From NCBI RefSeq assembly GCF_008709555.1, contig NZ_VYIJ01000008.1:1-60966 (forward strand): 60,966 nucleotides of DNA, written 5' to 3'. Positions 1-8,153 of this stretch are shown one piece after another. The notes under the pieces are model-generated. The model saw only the letters and a program-made list of their open reading frames with translations, was not told where the DNA came from and made no database searches. How positions within the stretch are numbered: the stretch's first letter is position 1; each line of letters begins with the position of its first letter. Source of the DNA: Thermoplasma sp. Lineage in GTDB: Archaea; Thermoplasmatota; Thermoplasmata; Thermoplasmatales; Thermoplasmataceae. The position numbers and the translations under genes were made by a program.

Positions 1-528
1 TCTCCTTCCTATGTTATTCAGAGATGCCAGCTTCTCAGCCGTGAGACCCATGCTGAAGCCCGTTGTCATATCATACTTTGCATATCTTGGATCTTCAATG
101 AGCTTTCTGTTGTATATTATCATGGGGTTGTCCCCCATTGGAACATGGGTCATGTGTTCCATGCCTCCGGCTATGACCGCGTGAGAATGCCCTGCAACTA
201 TCTCGAAGGCGCCCATCGCTATGGCCGCCATCGATGACGAACACTGCCTGTCCACGCCCATAGCAGGCACCTCTGGCGGCAGCCCGGCGAGAAGCACCGG
301 CATCCTACCACCATAGAGCCAGTCCTCACCCACCTGAAGAGCACAACCAGTTATGACGTCGCCGATATCTTTTGGATCGATCCTGGTTCGTGATATGATA
401 TCGTTGAGAAGCATGGCCATGACCTCATCCATCCTAAGACTGTTAAATAAATCTTTCTCCGGCTCCCTTGGCCTAGATCTTGAGAATGCTGTCCTCTTGT
501 AGTCCACCAAATAGACGTCCATTTTCAT
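1..528 (-). CDS. Thiolase (acetyl-CoA acetyltransferase family), partial at window edge
   Basis: Thiolases cleave 3-ketoacyl-CoA with CoA or condense acetyl-CoA units. Only the first 176 codons lie in the window; the C-terminal half runs off the left edge. The reading frame begins MKMDVYLVDYKRTAFSRSRP and contains the thiolase nucleophile context VDRQCSSSM with the active Cys at about residue 96. The ATG overlaps the stop of the upstream dehydrogenase/crotonase gene (ATGA, 525-528), so the two are translationally coupled and likely act in sequence: hydration, oxidation, thiolysis. A second ATG two codons on is also possible. It is paralogous to the complete thiolase at 5166-6362, with a 55-bp stretch identical between the copies. 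The substrate chain length cannot be told from sequence. Confidence 0.9.
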   Translation of the reverse strand, partial: MKMDVYLVDYKRTAFSRSRPREPEKDLFNSLRMDEVMAMLLNDIISRTRIDPKDIGDVITGCALQVGEDWLYGGRMPVLLAGLPPEVPAMGVDRQCSSSMAAIAMGAFEIVAGHSHAVIAGGMEHMTHVPMGDNPMIIYNRKLIEDPRYAKYDMTTGFSMGLTAEKLASLNNIGRR

Positions 529-2480
529 CTCCCCCTGAACTGCGGCTTTCTCTTCTCAAAAAACGCATCTATGCCTTCCCTGAGATCCTCTGTGGAGAAC
601 GCAATGCCTGCTGCGAATGCCTCCATATCTAGTCCTATATCCCTGGGCACCTGCGTACCCTTGTTTATGAGCCTTTTTATGAGTGCAATGGATATTGGGG
701 CTGACGTCTTCAAGACATTGCTGGCAAATTCAACAGCATATATGTCTGGATCGTCAGCAACCTCGTTTACCAGGCCGATATCATAAGCTTCCCTACCCGT
801 TATTCTCTTACCTGTGAGTGTGAATTCAAGAGCTCTACCATAGCCGATTATCCTTGCAAGCCTCTGAGACCCGCCCCATCCTGGAACGAGACCGAGAGTG
901 ACCTCAGGGAACCCTATCTTGACTTCTGGAGAAGCGATCCTTATATCGCAGGCAAGCGATAATTCAAGTGCACCCCCCAGAGCGTAACCCTTCATCACAA
1001 CTACAGTGAGCTTTGGTATCTCTGATAACATCTCGAAAATCCGCTCCCCCTTTCTAGATGATTCAGCGAACTGGTAGCTGGTCATGGTAAACTGCTTGAG
1101 ATCTGCTCCGGCTGAAAGGACATTTCCTTCTCCGGTTATTATTATTGCTCTTGTATTATCATCGGTCCATAGCGTTCTTATAGCATCCTCGAGATCGTCA
1201 AGCAGATCGTCGCTGATAGTGTTGTATTTTGGCCTGTTTAGTTTTATTCTGGATATGTAGTTTCCGAGGTTTTCAACAATGATGTTCCTGTACTGTTTTG
1301 ACGTAACCATTCCTGAATATCCCTTATTTATATGCAATATTTCATGCATTCTCCCATTCTTTATAGAGTCTGAAGGATCGAAGACATTATTGTTGAATTT
1401 CTTCTTGAGATCCTCAAGGGTACGCAACACCTTTTCATTCGTCATATTTTCTGCTTCGGTAATAGGCCCCATCTTTCTGTTAAGACCGTATCTGACTCCT
1501 GTCTCTATATCCTCAGGTGTTGAAACTCCCATCTCCACAAGCTTTGTTGCTTCATTTATCTCCACCGCATATATTTCATCCGCAGATATCTTGTCGGTGG
1601 TCTTACTCGTGTCTATTTTCGGCCTACCCCTGCTCCAGTCGTAAAAGCCTGAGCCCGTTTTCATACCGAGCTTTCCTCTCCGTACCATATCGCCGAAGAG
1701 CGTGCACTTCGCATAATCAGGATCAACCGTTCTGGCGAAATACTCTATGGAGTGCATAGCCACGTCTATGCCCACGTAATCTGATAACTCGAAAGGACCC
1801 ATAGGATATCCAAGGTTCTTCACGTACGCATCTATCTCCTCCGGTGACGCTATGCCATTTCCTGCATATAAACAGAAAAGCAATGTTACAGGTGCATTAA
1901 CGCGATTGACCACAAAGCCTGGAACATCCCTGTTGACCATGATGGGGTACTTACCTATCATCTTTACAATATCAATGAGGGTCTTTGCCGTAGCCTCCGA
2001 GGTATCCTCGCCCTTTATCACCTCAACAAGCTTGAGTATCACTGGTGGATTGAAGAAATGCAGACCAGCAAAGCGGTCTTTACGCCTAAGGACGTTAGCG
2101 ATGTCTGTTATCCTTATATTCGAGGTATTGGAAGCAAGTATTGTACTGTCATCAGCATATTTTTCGACCTCAGAGAATACCTTCTTTTTCAGGTCTTCTA
2201 TCTCTGGAACTGCTTCGATGACAAGGTCAGATCCATTCACTGCCTTTCCTATTTCAGTGAAAGTTTTTATTCTAGCTAGAACATCACTGGCCTTCTGCCC
2301 GCTGAGTGAATCTTTCTGTTCCAATTTTGAAAGACTTTCACTTATATTCTTAAGCGCTTTGGCGAGTATATCATCGGATATATCTTCAAGACGCACATTG
2401 AAACCGTTTATCGCAAACACCTCAGCTATTCCGTGCCCCATCTCACCAGATCCTATCACGCATACCTCCTTTATATTCAT
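525..2480 (-). CDS. 3-hydroxyacyl-CoA dehydrogenase / enoyl-CoA hydratase fusion protein
   Basis: This is a bifunctional 651-residue enzyme with the NAD-binding dehydrogenase first and a crotonase domain second. The Rossmann motif GSGEMG lies at residues 10-15, and the catalytic GLHFFNP stretch is near residue 140. The crotonase half starts near residue 395 and has SAGADLK near 457 and both catalytic Glu contexts (GGALEL and FPEVTLG). This order is the reverse of bacterial FadB. It matches the archaeal crotonyl-CoA hydratase/3-hydroxybutyryl-CoA dehydrogenase fusions known from Crenarchaeota. It should convert crotonyl-CoA or other enoyl-CoA to acetoacetyl-CoA or 3-ketoacyl-CoA, which the overlapping thiolase could cleave. 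A GGTGA ribosome binding site sits 6 bases before the ATG. It is divergent from the gene at 2743. Chain-length specificity is inferred only. Confidence 0.93.
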   Translation of the reverse strand: MNIKEVCVIGSGEMGHGIAEVFAINGFNVRLEDISDDILAKALKNISESLSKLEQKDSLSGQKASDVLARIKTFTEIGKAVNGSDLVIEAVPEIEDLKKKVFSEVEKYADDSTILASNTSNIRITDIANVLRRKDRFAGLHFFNPPVILKLVEVIKGEDTSEATAKTLIDIVKMIGKYPIMVNRDVPGFVVNRVNAPVTLLFCLYAGNGIASPEEIDAYVKNLGYPMGPFELSDYVGIDVAMHSIEYFARTVDPDYAKCTLFGDMVRRGKLGMKTGSGFYDWSRGRPKIDTSKTTDKISADEIYAVEINEATKLVEMGVSTPEDIETGVRYGLNRKMGPITEAENMTNEKVLRTLEDLKKKFNNNVFDPSDSIKNGRMHEILHINKGYSGMVTSKQYRNIIVENLGNYISRIKLNRPKYNTISDDLLDDLEDAIRTLWTDDNTRAIIITGEGNVLSAGADLKQFTMTSYQFAESSRKGERIFEMLSEIPKLTVVVMKGYALGGALELSLACDIRIASPEVKIGFPEVTLGLVPGWGGSQRLARIIGYGRALEFTLTGKRITGREAYDIGLVNEVADDPDIYAVEFASNVLKTSAPISIALIKRLINKGTQVPRDIGLDMEAFAAGIAFSTEDLREGIDAFFEKRKPQFRGR

Positions 2481-2687
2481 ATGACGTCACCATATACTTG
2501 ATGATGTAACTGATTGTCAGTTAATTAGACTTGCGATATACCTCCATATATGTATAAGAATTTACAGCCTAATTGATATATTCTGTCATCTAATGATACC
2601 CAACATGATCCGCTCTCGCATCTGGTCACAGGCCACTTCTTCAATATCTTTTAACTGAAAACCATGCACGACAAAAATTATGTACTT

Positions 2688-2724
2688 CATATTGCATGCG
2701 ATAAGATTTATCTCATGCAATATG
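2688..2724. promoter_or_regulatory. 37-bp palindrome, probable operator of the dehydratase-like gene
   Basis: The outer arms CATATTGCATG and CATGCAATATG are perfect 11-base inverted repeats. Inside them are further arms GATAA and TTATC around a 3-base centre, with one unpaired base on each side. The whole element ends 18 bases before the ATG at 2743, where the TATA/BRE region of a leaderless archaeal gene should be. A protein dimer or tetramer binding here would block transcription. The palindrome is seen directly; the operator role is inferred. Confidence 0.7.
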
Positions 2725-2742
2725 ATCGTATATTGATATGAT

Positions 2743-4203
2743 ATGACGATATATGACGTGGATCGTTATCTGAATAGCCTTGACGATGGACGCGCAGTTT
2801 ATTACAGGGGACAGAAGGTTAGTAATGTTGTGAATCATCCAGAGATAGGAGCCGCGGTTAAGCATGCCTCTCTAGTATACAAATGGCAGAAAGATCCTAA
2901 GTACAGGAGCATGCTTGTTTGCAGAGATAAGGACTATGGTGAGATCAGCACATTCTATAGGATTCCTAAAAAGCCCGAGGATCTCATGGAAAGGTTTGAT
3001 CTGATATACAAGACCACCAGAATGGGAAGGGGAACCTTCAACATAATACAGGCAATAGGATCTGACGCTTTATTCGCACTGCTCATCGCCAGTAGAGAGA
3101 TAGACTCCAAATTGGGGACAGCGTACCATGACCGTGTTGAGAAATTCTTCAGGTATGTAGCCGAAGAGGATCTAGCCCTTGCCGTTGCACAGACGGATGT
3201 CAAGGGAGACCGCATACTAAGGCCAAGTGAGCAATCCGATCCTGACATGTATGTACATATTGTTAAAAGAACGAACGAGGGCATAATTGTGAGGGGGGCA
3301 AAAGCCCATACGACGCAAGGTCCGGTCGCGAACGAAATTATAGTGCTGCCCACAAGAGCCATGACAAAGGATGATGCAGATTACGCTGTGGCCTTTGCAA
3401 TACCGGCCAATGCAAAGGGCTTGAAGATGATATCTAAGCCAGAGAAGGCTTCAGAAGCGGCCCTCAATGATCCATGGTTCATAGTTGGCAGAGAAAACGT
3501 TGAAACGGAATCCATAACTATATTCGACGACGTATTCGTCCCATGGGACAGAGTGTTTCTCGCCGGGGAATGGCAGTACGCTGGCCTTATAGCAGTAATG
3601 TTTCCAACGTACCACAGATTCACCGCCATAGCCTACAGAGCAGGTATCGCAGACATGCTTATTGGGTTAGGAAAATTGCTTGCGGAGCTCAATGGTGTTG
3701 ATGATAAGTCTCACATAAGGAGAGACATTGTGGAGATCATCAAATACAAGGAACTGCTGAGAAGCACCGGCTATCTCGCTGCGCATGAATCTAAAATGGA
3801 TCCTGCCACATCGATATATGTGCCGAATAGGGTTATCACGAATGTTGGCAAACTGATTGCAAATGAGAATTATCTGGATGTTGTGAAACATCTAGTTGAT
3901 GTTGCTGGCGGACTTGCGGCAACACTTCCGTCTTCAAAAGACTTCGAAAACCCAGATGAAAGGAAGTACCTTGAAAAATATCTTGTAGGAAAGAAAGGTA
4001 CGGATGCGATCGTGAGATCAAGGATACTATCCATGACCAAGGAGATCATATCCTCTTTTGGTGCGCTGTTTGCCACTGCTATGATACATGCCGAGGGATC
4101 GATCGAGGCCAGCATACTAGAGCTTTATAGATCCTATGACTATGATGGGAGTAAGGATCTTGCGTTCTATGCATCAGGGATAAGGGATGAACTCAGGGAA
4201 TGA
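2743..4203 (+). CDS. 4-hydroxybutyryl-CoA dehydratase-like flavoprotein (AbfD/HpaB superfamily) lacking Fe-S cysteines
   Basis: The 486-residue length and the run GAKAHTTQ...VLPTRAM followed by DDADYAVAFAIPA match the 4-hydroxybutyryl-CoA dehydratase/vinylacetyl-CoA isomerase branch of the HpaB flavoprotein superfamily. Canonical AbfD enzymes bind a [4Fe-4S] cluster through three cysteines and one histidine. Here the FPTYHRF histidine is kept, but the cysteine positions are not: GRGTFNIIQAIGSDAL replaces the CxxxC helix, and the only cysteine in the protein is near residue 60. A comparable cluster-less second paralogue is known in Metallosphaera. It is therefore unlikely to be a normal dehydratase; isomerase, monooxygenase or acyl-CoA oxidoreductase roles are open. 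The neighbours (crotonase/dehydrogenase and thiolases) would suit crotonyl-CoA as a product. The promoter is covered by a 37-bp palindrome. Its end overlaps the convergent esterase by 11 bases. Confidence 0.8.
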   Translation: MTIYDVDRYLNSLDDGRAVYYRGQKVSNVVNHPEIGAAVKHASLVYKWQKDPKYRSMLVCRDKDYGEISTFYRIPKKPEDLMERFDLIYKTTRMGRGTFNIIQAIGSDALFALLIASREIDSKLGTAYHDRVEKFFRYVAEEDLALAVAQTDVKGDRILRPSEQSDPDMYVHIVKRTNEGIIVRGAKAHTTQGPVANEIIVLPTRAMTKDDADYAVAFAIPANAKGLKMISKPEKASEAALNDPWFIVGRENVETESITIFDDVFVPWDRVFLAGEWQYAGLIAVMFPTYHRFTAIAYRAGIADMLIGLGKLLAELNGVDDKSHIRRDIVEIIKYKELLRSTGYLAAHESKMDPATSIYVPNRVITNVGKLIANENYLDVVKHLVDVAGGLAATLPSSKDFENPDERKYLEKYLVGKKGTDAIVRSRILSMTKEIISSFGALFATAMIHAEGSIEASILELYRSYDYDGSKDLAFYASGIRDELRE

Positions 4204-5128
4204 TATCACCATCATACCTAATCTTCAAGCCAACCAGCGACCAGACCATCGAAAGGACATTCTCTGCCGCAGGAACGACCACCGCAAAGCTCAGAAAACC
4301 ATGTATCATGCCCTTTGCTCTGATTCCAGTTGCAATAACGCCTGCGTCATATAGGCGCTTCAGGTACATCTCACCCTGATCCCTCAGTGGATCAAGTTCC
4401 GCAGTTACAATTATTGCTTCTGGAAGACCTGAAAGATCATTGTAGAGTATAGGGGCAAAATATGGATTGAGAGCGTCAGCTGGGCTGCTGAAATAGAGCT
4501 GCCCGAACATGTCCATCTGCTTTCGTGTCAGGAAGTATCCCTCGCCGTATTCACGCAGTGATTCGCTGAAGAAGTCAGGCCCAAGAGCAGGATAGAAGAG
4601 CACCTGCAGTCTTGGCTGGACGTACCCGGTGTCCTTGATCTTAAGCGTAACCGCTGCGGTTAGATTTCCACCAGCACTGTCACCTCCTATCGCGATCTTG
4701 CTCTCATCTATGCCGAGATCCCTTGCATTCTCCCTAATCCACCGGTAAGCCTCATAGGCATCATCAACCGCAGCGGGAAACTTGCTTTCTGGAGCAAGTC
4801 GGTATTCCACTGATATAACCTTTGAATGGGATCTGTTGGCAATCTTCCTGCATAGGTTATCATAGAGATCTATGTCACCGAACACAAAGCCGCCACCGTG
4901 ATAATAAACGATCATAGATCTCGTCTCCTTATCTGGAACATACAGGCGCATCCTTATTCTGACTCCACGGTACTCAAGGGCGTAATCTCTGACTTCATAA
5001 ACTTTCTCAGGGGCCTCCGGAATTTTGTATTCATTCATTGCACGTCTGAGGCCGTATACATCAAGGTTCTCCAGGTTAGCGGCAGAAAGCATCTCCAACA
5101 ATTTTTTGAAGGCGGGGTCTATAGCCAT
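4193..5128 (-). CDS. Alpha/beta-hydrolase esterase, hormone-sensitive lipase family
   Basis: This 311-residue carboxylesterase has the HSL-family oxyanion motif HGGGF near residue 79 and the nucleophile elbow GDSAGG near 150. An Asp (DPLRDQ) and a late His (MIHGFLSF) complete the catalytic triad. No signal peptide is seen, so it is cytoplasmic. Members hydrolyse short and medium acyl esters. In this cluster it could release acids for CoA activation, which is inference. The 3' end overlaps the convergent dehydratase-like gene by 11 bases. The upstream sequence is very AT-rich (tttttatattataat). Confidence 0.92.
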   Translation of the reverse strand: MAIDPAFKKLLEMLSAANLENLDVYGLRRAMNEYKIPEAPEKVYEVRDYALEYRGVRIRMRLYVPDKETRSMIVYYHGGGFVFGDIDLYDNLCRKIANRSHSKVISVEYRLAPESKFPAAVDDAYEAYRWIRENARDLGIDESKIAIGGDSAGGNLTAAVTLKIKDTGYVQPRLQVLFYPALGPDFFSESLREYGEGYFLTRKQMDMFGQLYFSSPADALNPYFAPILYNDLSGLPEAIIVTAELDPLRDQGEMYLKRLYDAGVIATGIRAKGMIHGFLSFAVVVPAAENVLSMVWSLVGLKIRYDGDIIP

Positions 5129-5165
5129 ATTATAATATAAAAATTCAGAATTTAAATGTTTTGCA

Positions 5166-6362
5166 TTATGAATGATCGGTGTTCTCTATGATTATAGTGT
5201 ATCCCTGTCCTCCACCAACACACAGTGTTGCGGCACCATATCTTCCATGTTTCTCCTTGAGGATGCGTGCAAGTGTACCCACTATCCTTGCACCTGTTGC
5301 ACCTAGTGGATGCCCTATTGCTATTGCCCCTCCATGTACGTTTACACGATCCTCCTCAATGCCTAGCTTCTTCATGGCGTTGAGTACAACGACGGCAAAT
5401 GCCTCGTTTATCTCCCAGTAATCTATGTCATCCACCTTCAGATCCGCGTGCATGAGCGCCTTTCTAGTGGCTGGGACTGGACCTTCACCCATCAGGTAGG
5501 GCTCAACAGCGGCCCATCCCATGGAGACTATCCTTGCCATGGGTCTAAGATTGTATTTCTCAACAGCATCATCTGAGGCTAGCATTACCAGTGAAGCACC
5601 AGCATTCAGCGGTGACGAGTTTCCGGCTGTTATGATGCCGTCTGGTTTGAACGCTGGTTTCAAGGCTGAGAGCTGTTCCATGGATGTGTCAGGTCTTATG
5701 CTTTGATCACGATCCACTACCACTTCCCTACCTTCGTACGTGACCCTTACAGGTAGGATCTCTTCATTGAAGAAACCTCTTTTCAGGGCTTCACTTGCCA
5801 GTCTGTGGCTACGCAGTGCAAATTCATCCATCTCTCTCCTTCCTATGTTATTCAGAGATGCCAGCTTCTCAGCCGTGAGACCCATGCTGTATGATTCCTT
5901 CATCCTGTACTCTGAGTATTCAGGATCATTTACAAGTGGATCGCACATACCGTTAGATAGCCTCGGAACGTGGGTCATGTGCTCAAAACCACCGGCAAGA
6001 ACTATGTCGCTGTTACCGGTCATTATCTCCATGGATCCAGCCGCTATAGCATTCATGGATGATGCGCATGCCCTGTCAACCGCCATGGACGGTATCGTAA
6101 ATGGCATATGTGCTAGAAAGAGTGGATGTCTTCCACCGTATGTCCAATTCTCGTTCCTCTGATATGCACAGCCAAAAATGGCATCATTGATCTCCTCCGG
6201 ATCTATGCCCGTATTAGCCACATGATCTTTTATCAGTGATGCCATCAGAACGTCCATCCGCACCGAATTAAAAATATCTCTCTCCGGATCGTTCGGCCTT
6301 GACCTTGAAAATGCAGACCTCTTGTAATATACTACATACGAATCAAGCATGCTTTTCTGCAT
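5166..6362 (-). CDS. Thiolase (acetyl-CoA acetyltransferase family)
   Basis: This is a complete 398-residue thiolase. The nucleophile context VDRACASSM places Cys99. The NEAFAVVVL and HPLGATGAR motifs follow, and CVGGGQG gives the second catalytic Cys381. It cleaves or forms 3-ketoacyl-CoA. A TATA-like tataaatac lies about 29 bases before the ATG, consistent with a leaderless transcript separate from the esterase gene 37 bases downstream. It is a close paralogue of the truncated thiolase at the window start, with 55 identical bases at 5835-5889. Two paralogues in 6 kb suggest different chain-length specificities or a recent duplication. The start at MQKSM is supported by promoter spacing; MLDSY four residues later is the alternative. 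Confidence 0.94.
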   Translation of the reverse strand: MQKSMLDSYVVYYKRSAFSRSRPNDPERDIFNSVRMDVLMASLIKDHVANTGIDPEEINDAIFGCAYQRNENWTYGGRHPLFLAHMPFTIPSMAVDRACASSMNAIAAGSMEIMTGNSDIVLAGGFEHMTHVPRLSNGMCDPLVNDPEYSEYRMKESYSMGLTAEKLASLNNIGRREMDEFALRSHRLASEALKRGFFNEEILPVRVTYEGREVVVDRDQSIRPDTSMEQLSALKPAFKPDGIITAGNSSPLNAGASLVMLASDDAVEKYNLRPMARIVSMGWAAVEPYLMGEGPVPATRKALMHADLKVDDIDYWEINEAFAVVVLNAMKKLGIEEDRVNVHGGAIAIGHPLGATGARIVGTLARILKEKHGRYGAATLCVGGGQGYTIIIENTDHS

Positions 6363-6424
6363 ATTGAAAAAAATGGTTATTGAGTATTTATATGATTGCT
6401 TATATAGGAAAATATATAATTGAA

Positions 6425-7183
6425 CTACATTTGAAAATCACCAATTAATGATTGCCCAGAATCTATAATTATCGTCTGTCCTGTTATATTTGGAGATGAG
6501 ACCAGGAAGTCAACTGTTTCAGCTATCTCCGAAGGGTATATTATTCGACCTGTCAGCGTGTGCTTTGACGCATACTCGTCTTCAGTCATGTGCATGTAAT
6601 CGATGAGGCTCTCCCCCATCTTTGTCTTCACTATGGATGGGGCGATCGCATTAACCCTTATCCTCTTCTGTTTCAGCTCCAGTGCAAGATATTCGGTGAG
6701 TTTGATGATGGCTGCCTTCAGGCTCCCGTAAAGCGAAAGCGACACCATCGGTCTTATGCCGGCAAGTGAGGCTATCATTATTACAGAACTCCCCTCCGAC
6801 ATTATCTTGGCGAACTCCTGAGTACAGTATATAGCGGATAGATAGTTGGTGGATACCATCTTATTTATGAGCCTGTCATCACTGTCCAGAAAAGGCATTC
6901 CTATGCCTAGACCGGCATTGTTGACCAGAATGTCACATCTGCCGTATCTCTTCTGGGTTTCATCGGCGAGCAGCTTCGCGCCAGATCGGGTTGATACATC
7001 TGCCTGAACCATCATACCGGCGCTATATTTTTTAACCTCTGCCAGAGTCTCATTTCCGTCTTCCACCCTCTTCTTGACATTCACGACAACATTTGCACCC
7101 TGCTTTGCCAGGTACACCGCGATCTCTCTGCCGATGCCACGCCCGGATCCAGTCACCACAGCCACCTTGCCTTTCATATCCAT
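6425..7183 (-). CDS. Short-chain dehydrogenase/reductase (SDR, FabG-like)
   Basis: This NAD(P)-dependent classical SDR has the cofactor motif TGSGRGIG near the N-terminus, then NNAG, an active-site Ser region (MIASLAG) and YGSLK, which supplies the catalytic Tyr and Lys. It likely reduces a 3-ketoacyl thioester or another carbonyl or oxidises an alcohol; family members differ widely in substrate. Start choice: an in-frame ATG at 7201 adds six residues before MDMKGK, but the TATA-like aagtttaacta near 7212 better fits initiation at 7183 or 7177. It sits between a thiolase and a divergent crotonase in the acyl-CoA cluster, which supports a role in acyl chain metabolism. Confidence 0.9.
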   Translation of the reverse strand: MDMKGKVAVVTGSGRGIGREIAVYLAKQGANVVVNVKKRVEDGNETLAEVKKYSAGMMVQADVSTRSGAKLLADETQKRYGRCDILVNNAGLGIGMPFLDSDDRLINKMVSTNYLSAIYCTQEFAKIMSEGSSVIMIASLAGIRPMVSLSLYGSLKAAIIKLTEYLALELKQKRIRVNAIAPSIVKTKMGESLIDYMHMTEDEYASKHTLTGRIIYPSEIAETVDFLVSSPNITGQTIIIDSGQSLIGDFQM

Positions 7184-7297
7184 ACATACATAAACATGCA
7201 AACAATAGTTAAACTTTGTCCTTAATGAAATTCCGGACGATAAAGAATGAACCAGCCATTTGATATGTTATTGAATGTTGATACATAATTAATCACT

Positions 7298-7322
7298 ATG
7301 ATACTTCGAATATTTGAATCAT
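7298..7322. promoter_or_regulatory. Imperfect palindrome upstream of the PaaG-like gene
   Basis: ATGAT...ATCAT flanks a near-palindromic core TTCGAATATTTGAA with one mismatched pair. It lies just upstream of the AT-rich TATA region (aaataaataaat, about 7325-7336) of the gene at 7357, in the divergent gap with the SDR gene. It is a possible operator; the function is inferred. Confidence 0.4.
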
Positions 7323-7356
7323 AAAATAAATAAATCAATTTTAACATATCCTGATT

Positions 7357-8130
7357 ATGTTCTATAAAAATATAAGGATCGAATATGAAGACATGATCTC
7401 CACGATCGTTATAGATAGACCAGGAAGGATGAACGCCCTTGATTCTGAAACACGAAGCGAAATGATATCCGCATTTGGAGAGATCGAAAAAGACAACACC
7501 ATCAGGGCAGTGATAATAACCGGTGCTGGAACTGTCTTCTCAGCTGGAGCCGATCTTTCAGATTCAAAGGAAGAGATCACTGAGGATCTTCTGCGATCGG
7601 ATCTTGAAGAATCCTTCCACGTCATAGCAAAGGCAATAAGAAACAGCAGGAAGATATTCATAAGCGCAGTGAATGGCATTGCAGCAGGAGCTGGTATAAG
7701 CATCGCTTTACTCTGCGATCTTGTCTTCGCATCAAAGGATGCCCGCTTCATTCTCGCCTTCCAGGGTATAGGCCTGGCACCAGACACCGGGCTGAGTTAT
7801 ATCCTGGCAAGACTTTCCGGAGGACGCTTTTCAAAGTACCTCATAACCGGAGGGGAATTCTCCGCAGAATACGCCAGTCAGGCTGGAATTCTTGAATTGT
7901 CAGATGATCCTCTCTCCAAGGCAAGGGAAGTGGCAAGGTCCATTGCAGATGGCCCGTTCCTAGCCTATTCCACGGCCAAGTCATTCCTAAACTATTCTCT
8001 ATTCGGCGATCTTGAAGAATTCCTCAAGATCGAAGCCAGAGATCAGTCAAAGCTTGCTTCAAGCCACGACTTCAAAGAGGGCGTAAGAGCATTCAGGGAA
8101 AAAAGAAAACCAAAATTCAGAGGAAATTGA
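7357..8130 (+). CDS. Enoyl-CoA hydratase/isomerase family protein, PaaG-like
   Basis: This 257-residue single-domain crotonase has the CoA-binding oxyanion segment SAGADL and a C-terminal FREKRKPKF tail like the crotonase half of the fusion at 525-2480. The first catalytic Glu of hydratases is replaced by Ser (GIAAGAGIS). The second Glu region reads AFQGIGLAPD, as in PaaG-type isomerases that use an Asp at this place. Isomerase or 1,2-epoxyacyl-CoA isomerase chemistry is therefore more likely than simple hydration. The TATA-like aaataaataaat lies about 25-30 bases before the ATG. It converges on the aldehyde dehydrogenase gene 23 bases away. The substrate is unknown. Confidence 0.88.
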   Translation: MFYKNIRIEYEDMISTIVIDRPGRMNALDSETRSEMISAFGEIEKDNTIRAVIITGAGTVFSAGADLSDSKEEITEDLLRSDLEESFHVIAKAIRNSRKIFISAVNGIAAGAGISIALLCDLVFASKDARFILAFQGIGLAPDTGLSYILARLSGGRFSKYLITGGEFSAEYASQAGILELSDDPLSKAREVARSIADGPFLAYSTAKSFLNYSLFGDLEEFLKIEARDQSKLASSHDFKEGVRAFREKRKPKFRGN

Positions 8131-8153
8131 AAACAAAAATAGATTCGATGTTT

